Source: Corynebacterium sp. Marseille-P3884 (GTDB taxonomy: Bacteria > Actinomycetota > Actinomycetes > Mycobacteriales > Mycobacteriaceae). From it: 64,000 nt of DNA. The translations under genes and the position numbers were made by a program. How positions within the stretch are numbered: position 1 is the stretch's first letter; every line of letters starts with the position of its first letter. The notes beneath the pieces are model-generated. The model searched no databases. It saw nothing but the letters and a program-made list of their open reading frames with translations, and had not been told where the DNA came from. Location of the stretch: the NCBI RefSeq assembly GCF_017942225.1, contig NZ_JAGKSD010000001.1:157959-221958 (forward strand), in the 5' to 3' direction. This document shows, piece by piece, positions 1 to 9,000 of the stretch.

Positions 1-469
1 TTCCACCGTCATGGTCGCCAATGCTGAAGAAGATGCCAACAGCACCGTGACCCGCGCGCGGGATGAGGCGGAGCAGATGGTGGAGCGCGCTCGTCGAGAA
101 GCGGAGCGTCTGGTCGCTGACGGTAACGAATCCTACGATCGCTCTGTCGCTGAAGGCCTCCAGGAGCAGCAGCGTCTCGTCTCCGAGGCTGAGGTCACCC
201 GCCGGGCCGACGAAGAAGCGCACCGTATCGTCGAATCCGCGCATGCCGAGTCCAGCCGTCTGCGCGGCGAATGCGACGACTACGTCGACGGCAAGCTCGC
301 CGAATTCGAGGAGACCTTGAGCGGGGTGCTGCGCACCGTCACCTCCGACCGTTCCGCACTGCGTCAGGGTGCTGGTGCGTCTGGCCGCTACGACCGCGGG
401 GCACGCGATGTCCGAGTTGAGCGTGTCGAGCGCGTCGAACGCGATGACCGCGGCGGTTACGCTCGTTAA
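1..469 (+). CDS. DivIVA-like coiled-coil protein (5' end missing)
   Basis: The window opens inside this reading frame (first complete codon at base 2), so only the last 155 codons are visible. The protein is almost entirely charged heptads rich in Glu, Arg and Ala, typical of a long coiled coil, with an Arg/Asp/Val-rich tail (repeats of RVERVE type). In corynebacteria a DivIVA-domain or cell-division-initiation-like protein lies just upstream of the DUF177 gene and rnc, which is exactly this position. The DivIVA N-terminal membrane-binding domain would lie outside the window, so the family is inferred from coiled-coil character and synteny. A plain coiled-coil protein of unknown role is the alternative. 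Confidence 0.7.
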   Translation, partial: STVMVANAEEDANSTVTRARDEAEQMVERARREAERLVADGNESYDRSVAEGLQEQQRLVSEAEVTRRADEEAHRIVESAHAESSRLRGECDDYVDGKLAEFEETLSGVLRTVTSDRSALRQGAGASGRYDRGARDVRVERVERVERDDRGGYAR

Positions 470-516
470 CTCTCCCGGGCCCGCAGGATCGACCGCGATG
501 TATTGTGGGGTGCGTT

Positions 517-1080
517 ATGGCTACTAATCCCTTTGTTGTGGACGTGTCGGAAGCCCAGCGTGGCGACGGGCTTCCAGTGACCACCACCTTGACCGGCCCG
601 TCGCCGTCGCGCATCGGCCCGGAAATGATCGCCATCCCCGAAGGCCAAGAGATCACCGTCGAAGCGACCGTGACTCCGCTCGGCGGGGGCGTGCTCGTGG
701 ACGCTACGGCGAATGTCCAGCTCCAGGGGCACTGCGTCCGTTGCCTCCGTGAGCTCACGCCCACCGAGGAGATTTCCGTCTCCCAGGTGTTCTCCGGCTC
801 CGACGACTTCATCACGGGAGACGACTCCGGTGAAGAAGATGACGGGTCAGGCGACGATGTCCCGGTGATTGTCGACGACACTGTCAACCTCGAGCAGGCG
901 TTCATCGACGAAGTCGGCCTGAACTTGCCCTTCAACCCGGTGTGCGAGCCCGCTTGCCCGGAAGACTCCGATGTTCCTTCGCCCGACGGCGTGTCCGGCG
1001 AACAGAACGACCTTGTGGACCCGCGCTGGGCTGGTCTGGAGAAATTCCTCGGCGGGGCCGAATCCGGCTCCGAAAAATAG
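517..1080 (+). CDS. yceD: YceD/DUF177 family protein
   Basis: 187-residue acidic protein with the two Cys pairs typical of DUF177: a CVRC motif near residue 75 and a VCEPAC motif near residue 145, with a long Asp/Glu/Ser-rich stretch between them. In other bacteria the family is linked to large ribosomal subunit or rRNA metabolism and is usually encoded beside rpmF; here it precedes rnc, the normal actinobacterial arrangement. The ATG at 517 is preferred because GGGG at 507-510 serves as a ribosome binding site; an in-frame GTG at 505 is the alternative. A TATTGT box at 501-506 may be its -10. It is followed by rnc after 11 bp. Confidence 0.85.
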   Translation: MATNPFVVDVSEAQRGDGLPVTTTLTGPSPSRIGPEMIAIPEGQEITVEATVTPLGGGVLVDATANVQLQGHCVRCLRELTPTEEISVSQVFSGSDDFITGDDSGEEDDGSGDDVPVIVDDTVNLEQAFIDEVGLNLPFNPVCEPACPEDSDVPSPDGVSGEQNDLVDPRWAGLEKFLGGAESGSEK

Positions 1081-1091
1081 CTGGGGGTCAT

Positions 1092-1850
1092 GTGCCACGC
1101 GCGAAAAAGAACAAGATCCCAGGCGATCAGGCCTTGGCTGAGGCATTCGCGGCTGTCGACCACACGCCGCTGCTGGACAAGCTCGGCGTCGACATCGAAC
1201 CGGACAAGCTGCGTCTCGCATTGACGCACCGCTCGTTCGCGAACGAGCACGGCACTCTGCCGAATAATGAGCGCCTCGAGTTCGTCGGCGACGCAGTGCT
1301 TGGTCTGACCATTGCGAATGCGCTGTTCGAGAAATTCCCCTCGCGTCCGGAGTCGGACTTGTCACCGATGCGAGCCCGCATTGTGTCGCGCTACGGGCTC
1401 GCGGAGGTCGCCCGCGAAATCGGCCTCGGCGCGCACATTCTGCTGGGCAAAGGCGAGGAGACGACCGGCGGCCGCGACAAGGACTCCATCCTGGCGGATA
1501 CCACTGAGGCAGTGCTTGGCGCCATCTACCGCCAGCACGGTTTCAACCCCACCCGCGATGTCATCTTGCGCCTTTTCGCAGACAAGATCGACAACGCCCA
1601 CTGGATCCAGGACTGGAAGACGGAGCTCCAGGAACGCGTTGCGGAGCTCGGCGGCAACCCGCCCGTTTACACCGCCACGGCCGAGGGGCCGGAGCACGAG
1701 CAAGTCTTCACCGCGCACGCGCTTATCGACGGCACCGACCGCGGCACCGGACGCGGCCACAACAAAAAGACTGCGGAGCAAAACGCCGCCCGCGAGGCGT
1801 TCTTCTTCCTCAAAGACCACCCGGAAACCGTCGCATTGCGTAAAGGGTAG
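1092..1850 (+). CDS. rnc: Ribonuclease III
   Basis: 252-residue RNase III, which cleaves double-stranded RNA in rRNA maturation and mRNA turnover. The family signature NERLEFVGDAVLGL covers about residues 59-72 with the catalytic Glu/Asp residues, and a double-stranded RNA-binding domain follows from about residue 174 to the C-terminus (GHNKKTAEQNAAREA near the end). The GTG start at 1092 follows a GGGGG Shine-Dalgarno at 1083-1087; longer upstream frames merely overlap yceD. mutM follows after 9 bp, so yceD-rnc-mutM probably form an operon. One exact copy of the iterated 11-mer lies in the dsRBD, encoding Leu-Ile-Asp. Confidence 0.97.
   Translation: MPRAKKNKIPGDQALAEAFAAVDHTPLLDKLGVDIEPDKLRLALTHRSFANEHGTLPNNERLEFVGDAVLGLTIANALFEKFPSRPESDLSPMRARIVSRYGLAEVAREIGLGAHILLGKGEETTGGRDKDSILADTTEAVLGAIYRQHGFNPTRDVILRLFADKIDNAHWIQDWKTELQERVAELGGNPPVYTATAEGPEHEQVFTAHALIDGTDRGTGRGHNKKTAEQNAAREAFFFLKDHPETVALRKG
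1721..1731 (-). repeat. Iterated 11-mer, copy 1
   Basis: GCTTATCGACG on the plus strand, inside rnc, read in frame as Leu-Ile-Asp. One of 25 exact copies in the window (see findings). Confidence 0.95.
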
Positions 1851-1859
1851 GGAAGGGAC

Positions 1860-2714
1860 GTGCCTGAACTCCCGGAAGTGGAAGTGGTGCGCCGTGGGCT
1901 CGACACCCACGTTGTCGGTGCGACATTCGGTGCCGTCGAGGTTTTGCACCCGCGCGCTGTCCGCGGCAACGACGTGGATCTCGCTGAGGTCTTGCCGGGC
2001 CTGACGATTACCGGTACTGACCGCCGCGGCAAGTTCCTCTGGCTCACGCTCTCCGACGGCGCCGCGCTGTTAGTTCACCTGCGCATGTCCGGCCAGATGC
2101 TCGTCGGAAAGCCTGGCCTCGTCGATAGTCCGCACTTGCGTATCCGTGCGCAACTGTCGTCGGCAAGCGGCGTGCAGGAGCTCGCCTTCGTCGATCAGCG
2201 CACCTTCGGTTCGTGGCAGTATGTTCCGCTCACCGCCCCGGACCCCGGTGCTGGCCGACCCGTTCCCGCGACCATCCCTCATATCGCGCCCGACCCCTTC
2301 GAGCCCGATTTCGATGTCGTGGCCACCGCCCGCGCAATGCGCAAAAAGAACGTCGCGGCGAAGACGCTTCTTCTCGACCAGTCCGTGGTCAGCGGTATCG
2401 GCTCCATCTACGCCGACGAAGCGATGTGGGCCGCCGGCGTGAAACCCACCCGCAAGGGCAGAGCGATGCGCCAGCGCGATGCTGTGGCGGTGCTCGAAGA
2501 ATCCCGCGCCGTCATGGCCCGTGCGCTTGAAGCCGGCGGAACGAGCTTCGATTCGCTCTACGTCAATGTCAACGGTGCCTCCGGCTACTTCTCCCGCTCG
2601 CTCAATGCCTACGGGCAAGCGGGAAAATCATGTGTGCGCTGCGGAACTCCAATTGAACGCACCGTAGTCAACGGCCGGTCGAGCTACTACTGCCCGGTGT
2701 GCCAGACGCGCTGA
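1860..2714 (+). CDS. mutM: Formamidopyrimidine-DNA glycosylase
   Basis: 284-residue base-excision repair enzyme that removes 8-oxoguanine and other oxidised purines and nicks the strand. The mature N-terminus PELPEVE, with Pro2 as the Schiff-base nucleophile, is present after the GTG start at 1860. The C-terminal four-cysteine zinc finger (CVRC ... CPVC) occupies about residues 258-282. The usual helix-two-turn-helix region lies around GIGSIYADE. A purine-rich GGGAAGGG ribosome binding site is at 1849-1858. The gene follows rnc by 9 bp, as in other actinobacteria. Length and motifs are complete. Confidence 0.97.
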   Translation: MPELPEVEVVRRGLDTHVVGATFGAVEVLHPRAVRGNDVDLAEVLPGLTITGTDRRGKFLWLTLSDGAALLVHLRMSGQMLVGKPGLVDSPHLRIRAQLSSASGVQELAFVDQRTFGSWQYVPLTAPDPGAGRPVPATIPHIAPDPFEPDFDVVATARAMRKKNVAAKTLLLDQSVVSGIGSIYADEAMWAAGVKPTRKGRAMRQRDAVAVLEESRAVMARALEAGGTSFDSLYVNVNGASGYFSRSLNAYGQAGKSCVRCGTPIERTVVNGRSSYYCPVCQTR

Positions 2715-2762
2715 CACACGACATAGCGCCACCAAAAATCGTTGGCGGGCCCCACTGGCATA

Positions 2763-2768
2763 TAGAAT
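2763..2768 (+). promoter_or_regulatory. -10 box for leaderless transcription of the symporter gene
   Basis: TAGAAT followed by exactly 7 nt and the ATG at 2776. This spacing would place the transcript start at or next to the start codon. There is no Shine-Dalgarno sequence. Confidence 0.5.
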
Positions 2769-2775
2769 TTCCGGC

Positions 2776-4326
2776 ATGGAAAAACTCGAGCTGTTCGTGA
2801 CGGACATCGTCAACGACAACCTGTGGAAGGTCATCCCGTTCCTGCTTCTGGCGGCGGGTGCCTACTTCGGCCTGCGCACCATTTTTGTTCAGCTGCGCAT
2901 GGTCCCCGACATGTTCAAGGCAGTGGCGGAAAGCCCGAAGGGCAAAGACCGCGATGGCCGGGACCTCGATGAGGAGTACGGCGGTATTTCCGCCTTCAAG
3001 GCGTTCACCATCTCCGCAGCCTCTCGCGTGGGCACCGGCAATATCGCCGGTGTCGCGGTGGCGATCACGATGGGCGGCCCCGGCGCCGTGTTCTGGATGT
3101 GGATCATCGCCCTGGTCGGTGGCGCGACTGCTTTTGTCGAGTCGACCCTGGCGCAGCTGTGGAAGACCAAGGACGCCGATGGCAACTACCACGGCGGCCC
3201 GGCGTACTACATCACCCGCGGCCTCGGTGAGAAGTGGAAGCCCCTGGCTGTCATCTTCGCTGTGGCTATCTCTTTCACGTACGGCTTCATCTATAACGCC
3301 ATCCAGACCAACTCGATTGTCGAGGCAGTCGGCGGTTCCTTGGGCACCGACTCGAACATGATGAAGGCAGTCGTCGCCGGCATCGTCGCCCTTGTTACCG
3401 CGTTGATCATCTTCGGCGGTGTCACCCGCATCGCCAATGTCACCCAGGTCGTCGTCCCGTTCATGGCCCTCGCGTACATCATTCTCGGCGTCATCGTGCT
3501 CACTGTGAACGCCAGCGAGATCCCCGGCATGTTCACCCTCATCGTCGAGCACGCGCTCGGCTTGAAGGAGATCGCCGGTGCGGCCGTTGGCGCCGCATTC
3601 ATGAACGGCATGCGCCGCGGTCTGTTCTCCAACGAGGCCGGCCAGGGTTCCGCCCCGAACGCCGCCGCCACCGCGACGGTGTCCCACCCGGTCAAGCAAG
3701 GTCTGGTACAGACCTTGGGCGTCTACTTCGATACCCTCATCGTCTGCTCCATCACCGCGTTCATCATTCTCCTCGGTCCTGCGCCGATGTACGGCGAAGA
3801 AGTGCAGGGCGCTACGCTGACGCAGTCCTCCTTGTCTGACTCGGTCGGCACGTGGGGTGCCCACTTCATCACGTTCATCCTGTTCTTCCTGGCCTTTTCC
3901 TCTGTGATCGGCAACTACTACCTCGCGCAGGCGAATATCGAGTACCTGACCGACAAGAAGTCCGTTCTCACCATTTTCCGTCTCGGCGTGATCGGCTTTG
4001 TCATCTTCGGTGCCTTCGGCTCCCTGCCGCTGGTGTGGGCTCTTGGCGACACGATGACCGCCACCATGGTCTTCATCAACCTGATCGCGATCGTCCCGCT
4101 CGGCGGCATCGCCTTCAAGCTGCTCAAGAACTTCAGTGAGCAGCGCGCCCAGGGCATCGACCCGGTCTTCCACCGCGATATGCTGCCGGAGCTGAAGAAC
4201 GTCGAGTACTGGGATGGCTCTGACCCGGTCACCCGCCGCAGCGCGGAAGATCGCGTCACGGTCGATCAAGCACGCCGCGACGGCGCCGCAGAAGACACCG
4301 ACGAAGGTGGCCTGACCCGCATCTAA
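2776..4326 (+). CDS. Sodium:alanine (AGCS family) symporter
   Basis: 516-residue polytopic membrane protein with about ten hydrophobic segments. AGCS-family motifs are clear: GGPAYYI near residue 139, and [15 protein letters not shown] near residue 285, the region that contributes to Na+ and amino-acid binding in characterised homologues. Proteins of this family import alanine or glycine with Na+; the exact substrate cannot be told from sequence. The charged C-terminal tail of about 70 residues is cytoplasmic by inference. The gene sits between mutM and acyP on the same strand and appears to have its own leaderless promoter. Confidence 0.9.
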   Translation: MEKLELFVTDIVNDNLWKVIPFLLLAAGAYFGLRTIFVQLRMVPDMFKAVAESPKGKDRDGRDLDEEYGGISAFKAFTISAASRVGTGNIAGVAVAITMGGPGAVFWMWIIALVGGATAFVESTLAQLWKTKDADGNYHGGPAYYITRGLGEKWKPLAVIFAVAISFTYGFIYNAIQTNSIVEAVGGSLGTDSNMMKAVVAGIVALVTALIIFGGVTRIANVTQVVVPFMALAYIILGVIVLTVNASEIPGMFTLIVEHALGLKEIAGAAVGAAFMNGMRRGLFSNEAGQGSAPNAAATATVSHPVKQGLVQTLGVYFDTLIVCSITAFIILLGPAPMYGEEVQGATLTQSSLSDSVGTWGAHFITFILFFLAFSSVIGNYYLAQANIEYLTDKKSVLTIFRLGVIGFVIFGAFGSLPLVWALGDTMTATMVFINLIAIVPLGGIAFKLLKNFSEQRAQGIDPVFHRDMLPELKNVEYWDGSDPVTRRSAEDRVTVDQARRDGAAEDTDEGGLTRI

Positions 4327-4351
4327 CGCGGCGAAAGCTAGTGTGGTGCCC

Positions 4352-4636
4352 ATGAGCACCACACGCATGACAGCATTCGTCACCGGCCACGTTCAAGGCG
4401 TCGGCTTCCGCTGGTGGACGCGCAGCCGCGCCCTCGAACTCGGACTGGCCGGTTACGCGAAGAACCTGCGCGACGGCCGCGTGGAAGTGGTGGCAGAGGG
4501 GGAGCAGGCAGACGTCGATAAGCTTCTTGCTCTGCTTGAAGAGCAACCCTCGACCGCCAAGCGCCCCGGCGAGGTGCGCGCCGTCGTGCCGCAGTACAGC
4601 GAACCGCGCGGCGCGACAGGCTTCGAAGAGCGGTAG
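4352..4636 (+). CDS. acyP: Acylphosphatase
   Basis: 94-residue acylphosphatase, which hydrolyses the carboxyl-phosphate bond of acylphosphates. The family motif [11 protein letters not shown] carries the catalytic Arg20, and the catalytic Asn38 lies in YAKNLRDG. The ATG at 4352 is chosen because a TAGTGT -10 box at 4339-4344 lies 7 nt upstream, pointing to a leaderless transcript; GTG at 4343 is possible. In corynebacteria acyP normally lies directly before smc. Here the minus-strand chaperone-antitoxin-toxin genes separate the two. The iterated 11-mer at 4513-4523 is read as Val-Asp-Lys. Confidence 0.93.
   Translation: MSTTRMTAFVTGHVQGVGFRWWTRSRALELGLAGYAKNLRDGRVEVVAEGEQADVDKLLALLEEQPSTAKRPGEVRAVVPQYSEPRGATGFEER
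4513..4523 (+). repeat. Iterated 11-mer, copy 2
   Basis: CGTCGATAAGC inside acyP, in frame as Val-Asp-Lys. Confidence 0.95.
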
Positions 4637-4638
4637 GC

Positions 4639-5091
4639 CTACCGCTTCAACAGATCCAGAACCAGCGCCGGTAGGCCCATCCGGCGCGTGGCATCCGAAA
4701 TGTACTCGCGCGCATACGGATAGATCGCGAACAACCCGGTGGTCTCGGCGAAAGCATCTAGCGCCTCCTGCGCCGGCTCCGAGTCCATGTGCGGTTCGAA
4801 AGCGGCGACGAAGGTGCACTCGACCGAGGCGACCGGCTCCGAATCGTTTCCCGCGTCCACGATGGTGACGGTGAAATCGGCGTTGATGAGGAGCAGACCG
4901 TTCGTCCCCGCGTCGAGCGAGATGCTCCCAGACGGCGTCATCTCGACGCTCACGCTCAATTGCGCGTCAGGGGAGGGGACCCGCTCGAGGCGCGCGGTCG
5001 ACTGCACGAGGCGGACGTCGAAGAGATTGCTGGTGCCCGCGATCTCGCCCGCGCGCACCCGAAGTTCCGCGTGGACTTTGGCATCAGACAT
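4639..5091 (-). CDS. SecB-like chaperone of a toxin-antitoxin-chaperone module
   Basis: 150-residue protein with the SecB fold signature at its end: IYPYAREYISDATRRMG followed by a hydrophobic LPALVLDLL, matching the conserved PYARE-x-IS-x-x-T region of SecB. Its N-terminal half is beta-rich, as in SecB. The start at 5091 lies 3 bp after the antitoxin stop, so the two are translationally coupled. In Mycobacterium tuberculosis a SecB-like protein (Rv1957) is encoded in the same order after HigB1 and HigA1; it folds the antitoxin and controls toxin release. The same role is inferred here. It ends 2 bp beyond acyP, tail to tail. An ordinary SecB role in export is the alternative, though Gram-positive bacteria generally lack that pathway. 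Confidence 0.85.
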   Translation of the reverse strand: MSDAKVHAELRVRAGEIAGTSNLFDVRLVQSTARLERVPSPDAQLSVSVEMTPSGSISLDAGTNGLLLINADFTVTIVDAGNDSEPVASVECTFVAAFEPHMDSEPAQEALDAFAETTGLFAIYPYAREYISDATRRMGLPALVLDLLKR

Positions 5092-5094
5092 GGC

Positions 5095-5535
5095 TTAACT
5101 CACCTGAATGTCCTGGTAGGAGGGCACCACGCGCAGCGCCGGGCGACGCCCCGACGACGCCGACGGTGCCGCAACCGTCTTCGATACCGAGACATACGGC
5201 GATGCCACGCGTGTGACATTGCTGCCCGGCTGATCGACGAGGATGCGCACGCGCGCGCCCGTCGCGCGCGCATAACGCTGAATCGTGGACAGCTGCGGGT
5301 CAGTCTCCCCGCGCTCGAAGTCAGATACTGCGGACTGGGTCGTGCCCATGGCGGCGGCCACCTGCTTCTGTGACAGACCAGACTGCTTCCGCCCGTCGCG
5401 GAGCGTTTCTGTGACGGCGAGGCGTTCTTCGGCTTCGCTCATCGCAGCGCGCACTTCCGGGTCGTCGAGGAGTTCGTCGAAGTCGAATTCCTCGGAATCG
5501 CCCGCGTGGTGCTCGCTGTAGTCGTCGATATTCAT
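5095..5535 (-). CDS. higA: HigA-like antitoxin with C-terminal chaperone-dependence extension
   Basis: 146 residues. An acidic N-terminal 45-residue segment precedes an XRE-type helix-turn-helix at about residues 55-76 (SQKQVAAAMGTTQSAV). A 40-residue C-terminal tail beyond the HTH domain (residues 104-146), ending RVVPSYQDIQVS, corresponds in position to the chaperone-addiction (ChAD) tail of M. tuberculosis HigA1. The ATG at 5535 has a strong AAAGGAG ribosome binding site; a longer frame to 5685 overlaps the toxin and lacks support. The protein should neutralise the HigB-like toxin and repress the operon. That the tail binds the SecB-like partner is inferred from gene order and architecture. 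Confidence 0.87.
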   Translation of the reverse strand: MNIDDYSEHHAGDSEEFDFDELLDDPEVRAAMSEAEERLAVTETLRDGRKQSGLSQKQVAAAMGTTQSAVSDFERGETDPQLSTIQRYARATGARVRILVDQPGSNVTRVASPYVSVSKTVAAPSASSGRRPALRVVPSYQDIQVS

Positions 5536-5549
5536 GGCAGCTCCTTTAC

Positions 5550-5602
5550 TATCGGCTGTGACCGATAAAGCACAATTTAATCGCCTCAGACCGATACTGC
5601 AA
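5550..5602 (-). promoter_or_regulatory. Internal promoter and operator of the antitoxin-chaperone pair
   Basis: The 68 bp between toxin and antitoxin hold a perfect palindrome, TATCGG-N6-CCGATA (5550-5567), and a further GACCGATA half-site at 5589-5596, 29 bp away. On the minus strand a promoter TTGCAG (5602-5597), 17 bp, TAAATT (5579-5574) overlaps them. This arrangement would let the antitoxin repress its own synthesis and express antitoxin and chaperone independently of the toxin. Inferred from sequence only. Confidence 0.55.
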
Positions 5603-5603
5603 T

Positions 5604-5942
5604 TCACTGCCGCCAACGCTTCAACCGCTTCTCCGCTTTGTCCAGTTCGTGCTTCGGTGTTTTCTGCTGGTTCTTGAAAAAGCACGACAAGATGATGAAG
5701 TGCACCGGGGAGTCTTGGATGACGATCGCCCGGTAATGGTTATTGCCTACCTGGGCCCGGATCTCATACAGGTCCCCGCGCAGGTGCCGGAGATCGCTGA
5801 GCCCAATTTTCGCCTGGGCGAGCTGCTTAATGCGGGCGGCGAGAGCACCCTGGCCCTCTTTCGATAACGCCTTGAACTCCCGTTTGCTCACGGCTTCCGA
5901 TTCACCGCCCGGGGCGAACCAACGGATCTGGTTTCTCGGCAC
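5604..5942 (-). CDS. higB: HigB-like (RelE superfamily, Gp49-type) toxin
   Basis: 112-residue basic protein of the phage-derived Gp49/HigB group: a central strand region LYEIRAQVGNNHYRAIV, then HFIILSCFFKNQQKTP and a lysine-rich helix (ELDKAEKRLKRW). Such toxins cleave mRNA, usually on the ribosome. The GTG start at 5942 follows GGGAGGTG, a strong ribosome binding site. It is the first gene of the toxin-antitoxin-chaperone set, divergent from smc. Basic residues expected in a RelE-type active site (Arg and Lys near the C-terminus) are present, and nothing suggests inactivation. Confidence 0.87.
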   Translation of the reverse strand: MPRNQIRWFAPGGESEAVSKREFKALSKEGQGALAARIKQLAQAKIGLSDLRHLRGDLYEIRAQVGNNHYRAIVIQDSPVHFIILSCFFKNQQKTPKHELDKAEKRLKRWRQ

Positions 5943-6054
5943 CTTTCACCTCCCGCGGAACGTCTCGGCCAGCTTTAGGGCAGAGCTTACAAAACGACCG
6001 CGACACAGCCTGCTCGTCCTGCGATGACAGCGCCGAAGGGCGGAGCCGGTTCGG

Positions 6055-6060
6055 TAATAT
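6055..6060 (+). promoter_or_regulatory. -10 box of smc (leaderless)
   Basis: TAATAT, 7 nt before the smc ATG at 6068, with no ribosome binding site in between. Confidence 0.55.
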
Positions 6061-6067
6061 CAGCACA

Positions 6068-9000
6068 ATGCACCTGACATCGCTGACGCTCAAAGGCTTC
6101 AAGTCCTTTGCGTCTGCGACGACGATGAAATTCGAGCCGGGCATCTGCGCGGTCGTCGGGCCGAACGGCTCAGGCAAGTCCAATGTGGTCGATGCGCTCG
6201 CCTGGGTGATGGGCGAGCAGGGCGCGAAGAATCTGCGCGGCGGAAAGATGGAGGATGTCATCTTCGCGGGCGCGGGGGAGCGCAAGCAGCTCGGCCGCGC
6301 GGAAGTGACGCTGACATTCGACAACACGGACGGCCGTCTACCGATCGAGTACACGCAGGTAGCTATCACGCGCCGCATGTTCCGCGACGGCGCCAGCGAA
6401 TACGAGATCAACGGCTCCAAAGCGCGTCTCATGGACATCCAGGAGCTGCTGTCCGACTCGGGCATCGGCCGCGAGATGCACATCATCGTCGGCCAGGGCA
6501 AGCTCAACGAGATCCTCGAATCCCGTCCGGAGGACCGTCGTGCGTTCATCGAGGAAGCAGCAGGTGTGCTAAAGCACCGCCGGCGCCGTGAGAAAGCGCA
6601 GCGCAAACTGACCGGCATGCAGGCGAATCTCGACCGCCTGACCGACCTCACTGACGAGCTGGGCAAGCAGCTCAAGCCCCTCGCACGCCAGGCCGAAGCC
6701 GCGCAACGCGCCGCGACCGTCCAGGCAGATGTCCGCGACGCACGTCTGCGCCTTGCGGGCCACAAGGTGGTCACCCTCAGGGCATCGCTTGACGACGCCG
6801 CCCGTGCCGCCCACCTCCACGCCCAGCACGTCGAATCCGTGACAGAAGAGCTGGCCGAAGCTGAATCGAATCAGGGCGAAGTCGAAAAGCTGCACTCGGT
6901 AGCCTCCGCGAATTCGGAGCGCGCACAGCAGCTCTGGTTCGGGCTGTCATCTCTTGCTGAGCGCACGTCTGCGACACTGCGCATCGCCACCGAGCGTGCC
7001 TCGCATGTCGGCGACACCACCGAATACCGCGGTCAAGACCCCGACGAGCTGATTGCCCGGGCCGAGAGAGCCGAAAAGCAGCACGCCGACGCACTCGCCG
7101 AATACGACAAAGCGGAAGCCCGCCGCGCAGAGATTGCAGCTCAGGTCGAGGAGCTCGCGGAGAAAGCCCGCGCCGCCGAAGCCGAGCATATGGCGCAGGT
7201 CCGCGCGATCGCCGATCGCCGCGAGGGCGTTGTGCGCCTGCTCGCCCAGGAGGAGAGCCAGGTCGCAGCAGTCGAGAGTGCGAAGCAGGAAATTGAGCGC
7301 CTTGCAGCCGCTGCCGACGAGACACGTCGGCGTGCCCAGGACGCCGACGCGGAAGCACAGGCCGCCGCCGAGAAGGTCGCTGAGATCGCCCGTGGCCGCG
7401 AACCCCTTGAGAATGCCCATGTTCGCGCCGCCGCCGAGGCCGATGCCGCCGAGCAGCGCTTGGAGCAGCTGCGCGCGGAGCAGAAGACACGAGAAAAAAC
7501 GGTGTATTCGCTCTCAGCGCGCATCGCCACGCTGAGCGAGACCGCCCCTGTCGCTGAGGCCGCCGACGTTCTGGGTGAGACATTCTCTCCCGTCGCCGAC
7601 CGCATGAAGCCGGAGAAAGGCGTGGAGAAAGCGCTCGCGGCGGCACTCGGGCCCCATGCAGAAGCACTCGCAGGCGAGATCGACGAAAGCGTTGTTGCCG
7701 ATGGCCTCGGCAACGCCTCCCGCGCCGTCGTGGTGGATACATCTGCTGGCGGACAGTCGTGGCGCCTCGAAGGAACACCGCCGGCAGGCACTACGTGGTT
7801 GCTCGACCACGTGAGCCTCAACGACGACGTCGTGGGCCCCATCACCCGCATCCTTGTCGATGTGGTGCTCGCCGACGATGTCGCCTCCGCGCGCCGGGCG
7901 GTTGCCGATGATCCACGTCTACGCGCAGTCACTGCCGACGGTGTCGTCGTTGGCGAAGGATGGCTCGCCGCGGGGTCCGGTGGTGCATCGAGCGTGGAGG
8001 TCGCTGCCCACATCGAGGTCGCTACGGCGGAACTCGAGCAGGCCCAGGCCGCGCTCGATGAGCTGTCCGGCACCTTCGAAGGCGCGAAGATCGCGGCTGA
8101 GGAAGCGCGCGTGGTCGCCGCATCGGCGAAGGCTGCGCTGAAGGAACACGACGCGCAGGCCGAGTCGTGGAAGCGCGACCACCAGCGCTTGGTCAAACAG
8201 GCCGAGCAGGCGCAGAAACAGCACGCCAGTTCCGCGAAGCAGGCCAACGAGGCGGATATCCGGCTCAGCGGCCGCGAGAAATCTCTCGCCGAGACCCGCG
8301 ACCGGCTCTCGCGCGTCGAGCGCCCTGATTCCGACGAAGAGGCCGATGCCACTGCACGCGACGAAGCCAATGCTGCGCTGACTAAAGCCCGGTCGCAGGA
8401 AATGGAAGCGACACTTGCCGCCCGTTCTACTCAGCAGGCGGTGGATAACGTGGCGGGAAGGGGAGCGGCGCTGCGTCGTCAAGCGGAGCACGAGCGACAA
8501 GCGAAAGCGCGGCACGACGCGGCGATGGCACGCAAGCGCGCGCAGGCCGAGCTCGCCCAGGCGGTCGCGGAACACGCGCGCGACCTCGCCGCGAAAATCG
8601 CCGAATCGCTCGAGCGCGCCACGCAGCGCCGCGACACGCTTTCCGCCGACGTGAAGCAGCTCGCCGCGCGCCAATCCCAGGCCCGCGACAAGGTCAGTGC
8701 GCTGCGTCAGCAGCTCGCCCGTCTCGGCGACACTTCGCATGCCGCGGATATCGCGCGCGAGCAGGCGCAGGTCCGCATCGACGAAGCTGAAGCCAAGATT
8801 GTCGAGCAGCTCGGCATCGCTATCGACGACCTGCTCGCCGATTACACGCCCGCGGAGGACTTCGACGAAGCGGAAGAGAAGAAGCGCCTCAAGAAAGCGG
8901 AGAAGGACCTCGCTGCGCTCGGCAAGGTCAATCCGCTCGCGCTCGAGGAGTACAAGGCACTTGAGGAACGCTACAGCTTCCTGTCCACCCAACTCGCCGA

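Noticed and set aside
2668..4383. 571-codon minus-strand open frame across the symporter gene
   Set aside because: Antisense shadow of a strongly biased GC-rich gene; the product is low-complexity Asp/His/Gly with no family features.
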